Origin: Defluviitaleaceae bacterium
GTDB taxonomy: Bacteria > Bacillota > Clostridia > Lachnospirales > UBA5962
NCBI GenBank assembly: GCA_009779915.1
Contig: WRBA01000007.1
Coordinates: forward strand, 39,780-103,779
Direction: 5' to 3'
DNA: 64,000 bases
Shown here: piece after piece, positions 34,949 through 44,011 of the stretch
Layout: each line of letters starts with the position of its first letter
How positions within the stretch are numbered: the first letter of the stretch is position 1
The notes under the pieces: model-generated
What the model was told of the DNA's origin: nothing
Database searches by the model: none
Seen by the model: only the letters and a program-made list of their open reading frames with translations
Program-made: the position numbers and the translations under genes

Positions 34949-37090
34949 ATGACGTACAAAACATTTACAATGGATTTGGCAGGCAATGACTTCATAGTTG
35001 AAATCGGGCGTGTGGCTGAGCTTGCCAGTGGGTCAGCTCTTATAAAATATGGCGATACTACTGTTATTGTAACTGCAACCGCCTCAGAAAAACCAAGAGA
35101 TGGCATTGATTTCTTCCCTCTTTCCGTTGATTATGAGGAAAGGCTTTATGCTGTCGGCAAAATCCCCGGCGGCTTTATTAAAAGAGAAGGCCGCCCCACC
35201 GAGCACGCTGTTTTAACCTCAAGGCTTATTGACAGACCGATAAGACCTTTGTTCCCTAAAGATTACAGAAATGATGTTGCCGTAGTTGCAACGGTTTTAA
35301 GTGTTGACCAGGACAGGAGTCCGGAAGTTGCCGCTATGATAGGGGCTTCAATCGTTTTATCCATATCCGGCATACCATTTTTAGGTCCTACCGGTGCTGT
35401 AAATGTAGGGATGATTGATGGGGAATTTATTATTAACCCCAACGCCGCCCAAAGGGAAAAAAGCAGGCTTGCACTTACTGTAGCTTCCACCAGAGAAAAA
35501 GTTATGATGATTGAAGCAGGTGCTTACGAGCTTAATAATCAGGAAATGCTTGAAGCTATAATGCTTGCCCATAAAGAAAATCAAAAAATCGTTGCATTTA
35601 TTGATGGAATAGTGAGAGAAGTGGGGTTGCCCCTTCATTCTTATGAAGATGCATCAGTACCTTTGGATATTTATGATAAAGTTAAAGCCATTATCACTGA
35701 TAAACGTATGGAGGAAGCGGTTTTCACTGATATGAAGCAAAAGCGTGAAGCTGCATTGTCTCTTCTCAAAGACGAAGTTATGGAGAAAATGCTTGCTGAG
35801 TTTGACGGTGAAAGCGAAGGGGCTTTTAAAGGCGTTTTAGGCGAAGCCATATATAATTTCGAGAAAGAAACCGTAAGGCGCATGATACTTAAAGATCATA
35901 AACGCCCTGACGGTCGCAGACTGGATGAAGTTCGCGCTTTGTCTTCTGAAATTGATGTAATACCCAGGGTTCACGGTTCAGCTTTATTTAAAAGAGGACA
36001 AACTCAGGTTTTGACAATAGCAACCTTAGGCTCTATGGGTGAAGTACAAAGACTTGACGGACTTGACGAAGCGGAAGAAACCAAGCGTTATATGCATCAT
36101 TATAATTTCCCAAGCTATTCTGTTGGTGAGACAAGACCTTCAAGAGGTCCGGGTCGAAGGGAAATCGGTCACGGTGCCCTTGCGGAGCGCGCTCTTGTAC
36201 CTGTTTTGCCGACGGAAGAGGAGTTTCCTTACGCTATCAGGCTTGTGTCTGAGATTGTAAGCTCTAACGGCTCTACAAGCCAAGGTTCTATATGTGCCTC
36301 CTCTCTTTCACTTATGGCGGCGGGTGTACCTATAAAATCTGCTGTTGCGGGTATTTCCTGCGGCTTAGTTACGGGAAAATCTGATGATGATTATGTATTA
36401 TTAACAGATATCCAAGGTCTTGAGGACTTCTTTGGCGATATGGACTTTAAAGTTGCCGGTACTAAGGATGGGATTACGGCCATTCAGATGGATATTAAAA
36501 TAAATGGTTTGACGGAAGAACTTATTAAAGCATCCCTTGAAAACACTTATACAGCCAGGATGCATATTCTTAACGATAATATGAATAAGTGTATATCTGC
36601 TGCCAAGCCTGAGGTTTCTCCTCACGCGCCTAAGATTGCTATGGTTCAAATTGACCCTGAAAAGCTTTCGGAAGTTATCGGTGCCAGAGGTAAGACCATT
36701 AAGCGAATCATTGAGGACTCCGGCGTTGATAAGATTGATACAGAAGACGATGGCAGAATTTTTGTTGCTCACAGCGATATTGATAAGGTTAGAAAAGCCG
36801 TTGATATAATTAACGCCATAGTAATGGATCCGGAACCGGGCAGAATTTACACAGGCAAGGTTACAAGGCTTATGAACTTCGGTGCATTTGTTGAAATCGC
36901 GCCGGAAAAAGAAGGGCTTGTTCATATCTCTCAGCTTGCTAAAGAGCGGGTTGCTAAGGTTGAGGACGTTGTAAATGTAGGGGATGTAATAACCGTTAAA
37001 TGCATAGAAATTGACGCCCAGGGAAGGATAAATCTTTCCAGAAAAGCAGCATTGCCGAAAGAGTCCGGTGAAGCTGAGTCAAAAGAGTAA
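34949..37090 (+). CDS. pnp: Polynucleotide phosphorylase
   Basis: 3'-5' phosphorolytic exoribonuclease. 713 residues, normal length. Two RNase PH domains (~1-210 and ~310-540; motifs GGFIKREGRPTEHAVLTSRL, FPSYSVGETRPSRGPGRREI), a helical middle, a KH domain (IGARGKTIKRIIEDSG, ~560-620) and an S1 domain (GRIYTGKVTRLMNFGAFVEI, ~625-695). A 157-nt leader with AAAGGATG precedes the ATG; ATAGCGA and TCGCTAT at its ends (34799-34874) could pair, possibly an autoregulatory stem. Confidence 0.98.
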   Translation: MTYKTFTMDLAGNDFIVEIGRVAELASGSALIKYGDTTVIVTATASEKPRDGIDFFPLSVDYEERLYAVGKIPGGFIKREGRPTEHAVLTSRLIDRPIRPLFPKDYRNDVAVVATVLSVDQDRSPEVAAMIGASIVLSISGIPFLGPTGAVNVGMIDGEFIINPNAAQREKSRLALTVASTREKVMMIEAGAYELNNQEMLEAIMLAHKENQKIVAFIDGIVREVGLPLHSYEDASVPLDIYDKVKAIITDKRMEEAVFTDMKQKREAALSLLKDEVMEKMLAEFDGESEGAFKGVLGEAIYNFEKETVRRMILKDHKRPDGRRLDEVRALSSEIDVIPRVHGSALFKRGQTQVLTIATLGSMGEVQRLDGLDEAEETKRYMHHYNFPSYSVGETRPSRGPGRREIGHGALAERALVPVLPTEEEFPYAIRLVSEIVSSNGSTSQGSICASSLSLMAAGVPIKSAVAGISCGLVTGKSDDDYVLLTDIQGLEDFFGDMDFKVAGTKDGITAIQMDIKINGLTEELIKASLENTYTARMHILNDNMNKCISAAKPEVSPHAPKIAMVQIDPEKLSEVIGARGKTIKRIIEDSGVDKIDTEDDGRIFVAHSDIDKVRKAVDIINAIVMDPEPGRIYTGKVTRLMNFGAFVEIAPEKEGLVHISQLAKERVAKVEDVVNVGDVITVKCIEIDAQGRINLSRKAALPKESGEAESKE

Positions 37091-37114
37091 TTGCAAAGAA
37101 GGTATTTAAAAATC

Positions 37115-37148
37115 ACAGCCCCTTGGGAGGAGATGCCTTAGGGGCTGT
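37115..37148 (+). terminator. Hairpin after pnp
   Basis: Perfect 9-bp arms ACAGCCCCT / AGGGGCTGT; no T-run follows, so it may be an RNA 3' stabiliser rather than a terminator. Confidence 0.5.
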
Positions 37149-37182
37149 ATTGGTATGAATCACACAAGCGGAGGCATTTTAA

Positions 37183-38460
37183 GTGAGAATCAGAATAGTT
37201 TTCTTGCCAATCCTAACTGTAATTATAAGCCTGGCAATTATGATGTCTGACCCTACCATTCTTGCAACAGACGGGACAAGCGTAGGGATTACTCCTGTAA
37301 TTATGGATCGCACACGTATTCCGTGGCTTTTTTATACTTATAATGAGCCGGACTTTACGGCGCAGATAATCGGCAGTTTTACATCCCAAGATGTAGATGT
37401 GCTTGTAAGGGACGGCAATTGGGCTTTAATACATACCCCATCCGGGGATAGCTGGGTGTATACAGCCGCTAACAGGGTTTTTATAGACAGGATTATGCCT
37501 ATTTATAATATGGAAGAGGAAAATGTGATAGGCCGTATTGCACCGCAAGTGGTTACCGTACTTGAACGCCGAGACAATTGGCTTAAAATTGACACTTGGT
37601 TAGGTATAGGGTGGATAGATTTGGACTTTACCCCCTCCACTCGTGATATTGAGAATTTTATGGAGCAGTTTGGCAATACTGTCTCAGTTTATTATGAAAA
37701 TTTAGCCACCGGCTTTACATTCCGCCATAATGCCGATAGGGTTTTTTTTGGAGCCAGCGCAACCAAGGTTAATTTTGCCTTATATATTTATCACAAGGCG
37801 GAACGCGGTGAAACCGACATGGATAGTGTGCATTTTTATACAGCGGGAGATTATTGGGGCGGCAGCGGCTTTATACGTCAGCGCTATACTGTTGGCGCAA
37901 GTTTTACCCAAAGAGACCTTTTACACCTAATGTTAAGCCCAAGCGACAATATAGCCACAAGGATATTAAGGCGTATACACGGTCTTGACGGATATAGGGA
38001 TTTTATTGAGAGCATAGGCGGCAACCCTCATTTCATACAATCCTTAACATACTCATATTTAAGTGCTGATGAAGCCGGTCTTATTATGAGAGAGATTTAT
38101 AGATACATAGAATCGGGCGGTACATACAGCTATGAATTTAGGGATAATCTCTTTGCTAACCGATACCCCTTTATAATTTCCGATCATCCTGTTGCAAGTA
38201 AAAGCGGCTGGGCATCGAACTTTGGCGGTGCTTACCATGATATGGCTATTATTTATGCCCCATCTCCCTATGTGCTTACTATTTTGTCAAATCGAACAGG
38301 TAATATCAGTGATAGGCAGGTATTTGAAGCCATTTCCATGTTTATACAGGAGTTTAATGACCAATGGTTTTTGCCGGATATGAGAGTCCAAAGGGTGGAT
38401 GATGTGCAAGAAAAAGAAGAAACACCCCATCTCTATTCCAGAGATGGGGTTAGTTTTTAG
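37183..38460 (+). CDS. Exported SH3 and class A beta-lactamase-fold serine hydrolase
   Basis: 425 residues: N-terminal signal or anchor helix (~4-22), SH3-like wall-binding repeats (~45-145), then a serine-hydrolase domain with GASATK (SxxK), SPSDNIA (SDN) and ASKSGWA (KTG-like box). All three active-site motifs of class A beta-lactamases are present, but the fusion to SH3 repeats suggests a wall-associated hydrolase rather than drug resistance. GTG start with GGAGG eight bases before it. Its final ~12 codons coincide with a terminator. Confidence 0.85.
   Translation: MRIRIVFLPILTVIISLAIMMSDPTILATDGTSVGITPVIMDRTRIPWLFYTYNEPDFTAQIIGSFTSQDVDVLVRDGNWALIHTPSGDSWVYTAANRVFIDRIMPIYNMEEENVIGRIAPQVVTVLERRDNWLKIDTWLGIGWIDLDFTPSTRDIENFMEQFGNTVSVYYENLATGFTFRHNADRVFFGASATKVNFALYIYHKAERGETDMDSVHFYTAGDYWGGSGFIRQRYTVGASFTQRDLLHLMLSPSDNIATRILRRIHGLDGYRDFIESIGGNPHFIQSLTYSYLSADEAGLIMREIYRYIESGGTYSYEFRDNLFANRYPFIISDHPVASKSGWASNFGGAYHDMAIIYAPSPYVLTILSNRTGNISDRQVFEAISMFIQEFNDQWFLPDMRVQRVDDVQEKEETPHLYSRDGVSF
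38424..38457 (+). terminator. Terminator overlapping the end of the hydrolase gene
   Basis: ACCCCATCTCT-ATTCC-AGAGATGGGGT, perfect 11-bp arms, followed by TAGTTTTT. The stem encodes residues of the protein C-terminus. Confidence 0.85.
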
Positions 38461-38492
38461 GGGTCGTTGCTGACTTTTTTAACAACTCCTTT

Positions 38493-38519
38493 CAAAAAAG
38501 TGACGATGTCGCTTTTTTG
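38493..38519 (-). terminator. Hairpin downstream of ABC-F gene
   Basis: CAAAAAAGTGAC-GAT-GTCGCTTTTTTG, 12-bp arms with one T/G pair. It lies 150 bases past the ABC-F stop; the gap 38461-38670 is otherwise empty. Confidence 0.4.
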
Positions 38520-38670
38520 AGCTTATGTAGGAAAAATCAGCTTGTCTGCTTCCATACATCATACAATCCTGCTATCACCTGTTCAATAGCTTAACAACAA
38601 TATCCGTAAACATATAGAAATACCGCCGTTTGTTTTTCCTTTCATTACTGTATAGGCAGTTATGATGTAT

Positions 38671-40587
38671 TTATTCATTATCATAACCGCCATTTTCCCT
38701 AGCCCAATCATCATATAAAGATGCGATATGCTCTTCAAGCTTATACTTTTTCTGATACAGCAAATTCATTTTTTCATAATCAGAATCAGTCAAGTGAAGC
38801 TCAATTTCTTTATCCAGCACAGTAAGTTCCGCTTCCGCTTCGTAAATCAGGGCTTCAAAGGGAATCGTTTCTTTGGGCTTTTCTTTTGATGGGGCAGCCG
38901 GTTTTTTCTTTTTATTTTTCGATGGGGTTATACTTGGCTGGCTATTGATTATTGCCGATGATTGCAGATATTCCTCGAAATCTCCATCATACACTGTTAT
39001 TTTGCCATCTTTCATACTCCATATTTTTGAAGCAAACCTATTTAGAAAAAATCGGTCATGGGAAATAAAAAGCATAGTGCCGTTAAAATCCGCCACAGCA
39101 TCTTCAATCCATTCCCGTGATTCAATATCAAGATGGTTTGTAGGCTCGTCAAGTATCAAAAAATTAGCTTGATTTTGCATAAGCAGACACAGCTTTAACC
39201 GGCTTTTTTCACCTCCTGAAAGATTACGGACTTTTTTTATCACATCAGGGGTCCTAAAGCGAAAACGGGCAAGAATACTTCGTAATTTTTCTTCGGGAAG
39301 TGAGACTTGATTTTGCAATGTCTCAAATACCGTCGCGTTTTCATCATCAAAAACAATTATTTGAGACATATACGCAATTTTAATATTACTGCTTACTTTT
39401 AACGCACCACTCTCACAAAGTTCCTCGCCCATAATTAACTTTAAAAGTGTGGTTTTTCCACAACCATTTGCACCGATTAAGGCAATTCGATTATTCCTGC
39501 CAATGCTTAAACTCACATCATCGAGCAGCATATTAGACCCATAAGATTTACTCACCGAATCAAAAGATACTACCTCTTTCGCGGCGTGACCACCACTGTT
39601 AAAATCCTCCGTCATTTTTCTTGACATAAGAGGCTTATCCACTTTATCCATTTGCTCAATACGCCTCTCCATTGCCAAAGCGCGTTTTGCCAAACCCGTA
39701 TTTGACGGATTTATCGCTGCCCACACACGCTGTCGTTTAATCGCTGTTTCCAGTTGTTCAATCTTTTTTTGCTGTTGTTTATACTGTTCTGCTTGGGTTT
39801 GGTAACGCCTTTGCCTTTCTTCAACATAGAAAGTATAATTTCCCGAATAGAAATTGACTATGCCATCGTCAATCTCAATAATCCTACTCACTACATTATC
39901 AAGGAAAACCCTGTCATGAGATATAATTACAACTGTACCCGAAAATTCTCTTATAAAATTCTCAAGCCACGAAAGAGAAGTTAAATCAAGGTGATTTGTA
40001 GGCTCGTCAAGTAAAAGTATGTCGCAGTCACGCAGAAGAATACGAGCTAGATTAACTCTCGTTTTTTCACCGCCGCTAAGTAAATGAAACAGACTGCTAC
40101 GCATACCATTGCCAATATTCATGCCGTTGCATATTTTTTCGATTTTTGTTTCAATATCATATCCTCCAAGGCGCTCATACTCTTCCATTAGCTTGCCGTA
40201 TCGTGCCAAAACTATTGGATTGCTGTCTCCCTGACCGCATGGACCAGTAGTTTGCGAAGCAAACGACCAGTTCTCGATTTTCTTCATAGCCCCATAGATT
40301 TCACTTATTTCATGAAATGACGAACGCAGAATATCCTCAACAGTATCCTTTTCATCAAAAACAGGAATTTGCGCGAGAATCTCCACTCTTCTCCCTGATG
40401 CCTTAGAAAGGCTGCCGCTGTCGTATGGCTCATCTTCGGTAATAATTTTAAACAATGTGGTTTTGCCGGAACCGTTTTTACCTAACAATCCGACTTTTTC
40501 GCCCTTATAGATTTCAAAATTAATACCACGAAGAACATGATTAGAACCATAATATTTATTTAATTCATGAACTGATATATCAATCAC
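38671..40587 (-). CDS. ABC-F family ATPase
   Basis: Cytosolic twin-ATPase protein acting on the ribosome, about 638 residues. Domain 1 has GKNGSGKTTLFKI, LSGGEKTRVNLARILL and LLLDEPTNHLDL; domain 2 has GANGCGKTTLLKL, LSGGEKSRLKLCLLM and FLILDEPTNHLDI; between them is the ABC-F linker (~240-300); a Lys-rich spacer and C-terminal coiled coil (~555-635) follow, like Bacillus YdiF. Whether it protects against antibiotics or is a housekeeping factor cannot be told, but the attenuator upstream favours an inducible role. GTG 40587 has GGAG eight bases upstream; a TTG at 40593 is too close. Confidence 0.92.
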   Translation of the reverse strand: MIDISVHELNKYYGSNHVLRGINFEIYKGEKVGLLGKNGSGKTTLFKIITEDEPYDSGSLSKASGRRVEILAQIPVFDEKDTVEDILRSSFHEISEIYGAMKKIENWSFASQTTGPCGQGDSNPIVLARYGKLMEEYERLGGYDIETKIEKICNGMNIGNGMRSSLFHLLSGGEKTRVNLARILLRDCDILLLDEPTNHLDLTSLSWLENFIREFSGTVVIISHDRVFLDNVVSRIIEIDDGIVNFYSGNYTFYVEERQRRYQTQAEQYKQQQKKIEQLETAIKRQRVWAAINPSNTGLAKRALAMERRIEQMDKVDKPLMSRKMTEDFNSGGHAAKEVVSFDSVSKSYGSNMLLDDVSLSIGRNNRIALIGANGCGKTTLLKLIMGEELCESGALKVSSNIKIAYMSQIIVFDDENATVFETLQNQVSLPEEKLRSILARFRFRTPDVIKKVRNLSGGEKSRLKLCLLMQNQANFLILDEPTNHLDIESREWIEDAVADFNGTMLFISHDRFFLNRFASKIWSMKDGKITVYDGDFEEYLQSSAIINSQPSITPSKNKKKKPAAPSKEKPKETIPFEALIYEAEAELTVLDKEIELHLTDSDYEKMNLLYQKKYKLEEHIASLYDDWARENGGYDNE

Positions 40588-40637
40588 AGTCAAAACTCCT
40601 TTAGAACCTTTGTCATACTGATTCTTATTTTTTGCAT

Positions 40638-40674
40638 AAAAATACCCTGTGCAGATTATTTTGACTGCACAGGG
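40638..40674 (-). terminator. Attenuator-type terminator ahead of the ABC-F gene
   Basis: Minus strand CCCTGTGCAG / CTGCACAGGG, perfect 10-bp arms, followed by TATTTTT. It lies 25 bases after the leader ORF stop and about 45 bases before the ABC-F start. Confidence 0.85.
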
Positions 40675-40699
40675 ATATCAAGCATAAAAAAGCACTAAA

Positions 40700-40858
40700 T
40701 CATGCTGAACTTTTACGCAGTGATAGGCATTCAAAACAATCTACTTTCCAAAAAATGGCAGACTTACCCCTTGTGCCTAACATTGCCGCTGTAAGTGTAC
40801 GCTTTGTATCGTTTTCAAGGAACGCTTGGCGTACAAATGTTTTCTTCAATTGTTTCAT
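40700..40858 (-). CDS. Leader ORF of 52 residues upstream of the ABC-F gene
   Basis: ATG at 40858 with GGTGGTGAG upstream; the product begins MKQLKKTFVRQAFLE, contains TLTAAMLGTRGKSAIFWK and ends CLSLRKSSA. The peptide is basic and I recognise no family. Its place ahead of a strong terminator and an ABC-F gene matches ribosome-mediated attenuation seen for other ABC-F genes (e.g. vmlR), although those leader peptides are usually shorter. It could also be an unrelated small protein. Confidence 0.6.
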   Translation of the reverse strand: MKQLKKTFVRQAFLENDTKRTLTAAMLGTRGKSAIFWKVDCFECLSLRKSSA

Positions 40859-41000
40859 GCTTCTCACCACCTTTCATCTAAATATTAATAAAACTTTATC
40901 ACAAAAATTAAATTAAGTAAAGTAAAATTACATCTTATCAGGGCAAATGCACGAAAAAAAATAATTGCTGAGATTTGTAATTTGCATCGCAGATTTTAAT

Positions 41001-41105
41001 CGATTTGACGGAATTTACTTCCGTCAAATCGCAAAAGCTTGCAAAGTTTCGTAGGAACTTTGCAAGCTTACCTTAAGTTACTCGCCGAAATCCTGATTTC
41101 GGCGA
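41001..41105. repeat. Cluster of three palindromes
   Basis: CGATTTGACGGAA / TTCCGTCAAATCG (41001-41031, 13 bp), AAGCTTGCAAAGTT / AACTTTGCAAGCTT (41035-41069, 14 bp) and TCGCCGAAATC-CT-GATTTCGGCGA (41082-41105, 11 bp). It lies between the ABC-F leader and the pilin-like operon; same style as the array at 30627. One of them may terminate the pilin-like operon. Confidence 0.75.
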
Positions 41106-41155
41106 AGGCTAAAGCTGCCTGATAGGATATTTCCCTCTTTTGCAAAAATCTTTCT

Positions 41156-41593
41156 CTACCAATTACTTATAAAATCTGAGAAACCTTGCCACACATTTAA
41201 TATATCATCTACATCCCAATCATTTGTTAAATACATCCGCCAGGATATAATCTCATATGAGTCCCCTATTATCTCCACGGCTACATAAAGATCTATTGTA
41301 TCAAATATGGGTATTGCAAAAGCAACCCGCTCTACTGATAAGTCTAAGTTAGAGAATGACATAATTTCCACTCCCATAATGTTTTGGGGCATCGTATCCG
41401 CTAAAAGAATTTCAGCAAGGATTTGCTCAGCTAAAGTATCTGCTGTATAAAATGCTTTAATCATATAAACTTCATCATCTATAAGGGATTGCCCAGTTAA
41501 AGCATATACAAAAGATGTAACGGTAAATATTGTTAAGCCTAAAATTACAAATATAAGCACAATTGATGCACTGCCTACCCCTACTCTGTTCAT
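41156..41593 (-). CDS. Small membrane-anchored protein of the pilin-like operon
   Basis: 145 residues with one N-terminal hydrophobic helix (~8-32, SASIVLIFVILGLTIFTVTSFVY) and an extracytoplasmic domain with alternating beta pattern. The layout resembles PilX-like minor pilins, but a classic prepilin cleavage site is not clear. ATG 41593 overlaps the stop of the gene upstream (TGATG) and has GGAGGT before it. Last of five co-directional genes starting with a GspF homologue. Confidence 0.65.
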   Translation of the reverse strand: MNRVGVGSASIVLIFVILGLTIFTVTSFVYALTGQSLIDDEVYMIKAFYTADTLAEQILAEILLADTMPQNIMGVEIMSFSNLDLSVERVAFAIPIFDTIDLYVAVEIIGDSYEIISWRMYLTNDWDVDDILNVWQGFSDFISNW

Positions 41594-42027
41594 CAAAGCG
41601 ACCTCCTTGCCGCAGTTCTTAAACTTATAAGCTCAGCATCGGTAATTAGGCTTGTTACAGTTATATCGGCAAATATAACGGGTGAACTCTCACCATAAGT
41701 TATTAAATGCAGAACAAAAGAAGCTCCAATATCATCACTTGGCTGCCAATTAGCGTCAAAATAAACTAAAATGGCATTCTCATTATAATAGCTATCTGTA
41801 GAGCCGCTTAATATTTCCAATATTTTTCTTGTATCCCCCTTAAAGGCTTTATGGCTTTCCGCCGCATTTTGAGCAATAATAAGGGCATTTTTTGTATCTG
41901 CTCCATCAACTGTCATTATATAAGAGATAACAAGAATTTTAACACATACAGCAGCGCATATTGCAAATATTGCAATAACTACAACCTGTTCCATTAAAAA
42001 AAGGGTTGATTTTGAATTGTTAATCAA
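41593..42027 (-). CDS. Pseudopilin-like protein
   Basis: 144 residues. The N-terminus STLFLMEQVVVIAIFAICAAVC has a hydrophobic helix with a Glu placed as at position +5 of mature type IV pilins (LFLME), though the usual Gly before the cut is missing. The rest is a small soluble domain. It abuts the next gene upstream by one base, so translation is coupled. Likely a minor pilin of the system whose platform is the GspF homologue. Confidence 0.6.
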   Translation of the reverse strand: MINNSKSTLFLMEQVVVIAIFAICAAVCVKILVISYIMTVDGADTKNALIIAQNAAESHKAFKGDTRKILEILSGSTDSYYNENAILVYFDANWQPSDDIGASFVLHLITYGESSPVIFADITVTSLITDAELISLRTAARRSL

Positions 42028-42513
42028 TTAATAACCCCCTTCGAAACGCAGCCTGCTTCGCGGCAGTATAAGCAAGCTGCCGTAATCAGTTGATACACGT
42101 ATTAGCCTGTTGTCTATCATTTCAAAATCCAACGAGCCAGACCTTATAATCCCTCTACCGTCTTCAGGTAAAAAAACAAGCCCCTCCTCGTGGAATAGTT
42201 CATAAACCCAGCCATTATAAAGATATATATATGTCACAAAGACCTGCCCATCAATAACTTCTGAAAGAGTCAAGGCTCTAAGCCCATTAAAATCACTTAT
42301 AGAAATACTGTCAGCGGTATCTATACTTCTAATTTTAGTACTTATATACGAAAGTGCTATCCTTTCATTTTGCCCTTCTATGGAGGCGTCAATCATATTG
42401 CCGTATATACTTCCCCCAAGCATTAAAACAAGAAAAACAGACAGGGCAAACATACAAAATACCATAAGTACAAATACATTATCAACTTTGTTGTTTTTGT
42501 GATTTTTAATCAT
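42028..42513 (-). CDS. DUF4860-like membrane-anchored protein
   Basis: 161 residues: cytosolic Lys/Asn-rich start, one helix (~12-36, VFVLMVFCMFALSVFLVLMLGG) and an outside domain with ISTKIRSIDTADSISI and ends in LLILPRSRLRFEGG. I associate it with the DUF4860 family seen next to GspF genes in clostridia; this is from memory of gene neighbourhoods and not certain. One helix plus beta-rich domain fits a minor pilin-like subunit. Confidence 0.6.
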   Translation of the reverse strand: MIKNHKNNKVDNVFVLMVFCMFALSVFLVLMLGGSIYGNMIDASIEGQNERIALSYISTKIRSIDTADSISISDFNGLRALTLSEVIDGQVFVTYIYLYNGWVYELFHEEGLVFLPEDGRGIIRSGSLDFEMIDNRLIRVSTDYGSLLILPRSRLRFEGGY

Positions 42514-42530
42514 AAGATATCCTTTATCCT

Positions 42531-42866
42531 TTAGTTAAGTTCAAATATTATTATATCAGGCAGAATATTTTCAGCAAACACTTCATAATGAACAACAAAT
42601 CTTGATGTATCAATATATATCCCATATTTATCAGATATATATGACAAACTTTCGGGAAATCGCCCTGTAATTGCGTAATTATGAACCACTGCGCGCAAAA
42701 GTGCCTCTTCAAGTAAACGAAGGCTCTCAGCCCTGCCGGACTGTTCTGCCTGCCTAAGTCCGATTAAAATCATACCAATAATAATCAATGTAAAAATAAT
42801 AGGAATAACAATTGAAACAATTGAGGCAAATAAACTTTTTTTAAAAACACGCCTGTGCTTATCCAT
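42531..42866 (-). CDS. Small membrane-anchored protein of the pilin-like operon
   Basis: 111 residues with a helix at ~14-38 (SIVSIVIPIIFTLIIIGMILIG) and a short domain ending FELN. The motif RAVVHNYAITGRFPESLSYI is reminiscent of the alphaC segment of pseudopilins (YYAxxGxYPxSL). 17 bases after the GspF gene. Function inferred from context only. Confidence 0.55.
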   Translation of the reverse strand: MDKHRRVFKKSLFASIVSIVIPIIFTLIIIGMILIGLRQAEQSGRAESLRLLEEALLRAVVHNYAITGRFPESLSYISDKYGIYIDTSRFVVHYEVFAENILPDIIIFELN

Positions 42867-42883
42867 AATATACCAATCACCAA

Positions 42884-43930
42884 TTATCCTATCGAAGTCA
42901 TAATCCCTATAAGTGGCAGCATAACCGAAAGCAATATTGCTCCAACAATTACAGAGGTTATTATAACAAGAGTCGGTTCAATCCTGCTTACAATGCCGGT
43001 CATTTCATCTTGAAGAGAAATATCTAAGCGCCTTGCTATCTCCGCCATAGCTGAATCCGCCATGCCGCTGTAATCGCCAATAGATAACATCCTTGCATCC
43101 CTTGGAGATAATATTTTCGCATCCTTTAGGGCATCTGAAAGGCTATTGCCTAAACGAAGCAATGATATACATTTCTCATACTTTGTATTTAACGCTTTAG
43201 AGTTTTGATTGAACGAAGCCAAAAGATTGAGCGAATCCTCAATATTAAGCCCGCCGGACATTGCAACAGCCATAGATGATGCAAACTGAGAAGAATCAAT
43301 TCGCCCAAGAACACCTCGGTCTCCCCATTTATTTTTTAGCCCTTTAATGATACATTCTCTCACTGTGGGTACAGCCCAAGCAAAAAAGGCTATTGTAAAT
43401 ATAATACAAAAAAACAAAATAATAATAACAGATGCCCCTCTAAACCATATACCAAACTCCATAAGCACTATAGCAAAAGAAGACATCCTGGCTCCCATGC
43501 GCCCAAATACATCATTAAATATAGGCAGTACTTGTACAATAAGTATAAGAACAACCCCTATCATTATCCCAAGTAAAACAATAGGGTATAATGCCGCATT
43601 TTTTATGGATATTGAAAGCCGCTCCTGCCTTTCATAATGCTCAGCCAGTGATCTTAGAGTTTCTGGCAGGCAGCCCGCCTTCTCACCTATTTCAATCATA
43701 GACACCATATAAGGAGGAAAATAGCCTGTGCCGCTCATAGCTTCGTAAAAAGACACACCTTTTTCCAAATTATCTTGAAGCTTTTGTAAAACCATTTTGC
43801 CGTCTTTATCAGGCTCATCATCAACTAGCATTTCAATGCCTGCAGCCACTGTAATTCCCCCTTGTAAAAGCATGGAAATCTCTAAGCAAAATGTAGATAT
43901 ATAAGTATTTGTTAAGCTTTTGTGACTCAC
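42884..43930 (-). CDS. GspF/PilC-family inner membrane platform protein
   Basis: Platform protein of type II secretion or type IV pilus machines, 348 residues. Two T2SSF domains (~15-135 and ~215-335): FCLEISMLLQGGITVAAGIEML, GYFPPYMVSMIEIGEKAGCLPETL, and in the second FASSMAVAMSGGLNIEDSL and MLSIGDYSGMADSAM; three transmembrane segments. No GspE/PilB ATPase, prepilin peptidase or GspG is in the window, so either they are elsewhere or the system is reduced. First of five genes. Confidence 0.85.
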   Translation of the reverse strand: MSHKSLTNTYISTFCLEISMLLQGGITVAAGIEMLVDDEPDKDGKMVLQKLQDNLEKGVSFYEAMSGTGYFPPYMVSMIEIGEKAGCLPETLRSLAEHYERQERLSISIKNAALYPIVLLGIMIGVVLILIVQVLPIFNDVFGRMGARMSSFAIVLMEFGIWFRGASVIIILFFCIIFTIAFFAWAVPTVRECIIKGLKNKWGDRGVLGRIDSSQFASSMAVAMSGGLNIEDSLNLLASFNQNSKALNTKYEKCISLLRLGNSLSDALKDAKILSPRDARMLSIGDYSGMADSAMAEIARRLDISLQDEMTGIVSRIEPTLVIITSVIVGAILLSVMLPLIGIMTSIG

Positions 43931-44011
43931 AGAAACCCTCCATACGCCTTTAGAGCCCTTTGGGAGGGTTCTATAGTGGATTCTCTACAAAATTAAATCT
44001 TAAATTAAGTT

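Noticed and set aside
37183..38460. Beta-lactamase resistance gene
   Set aside because: Active-site motifs fit, but SH3 repeats and anchor suggest a wall-associated hydrolase.
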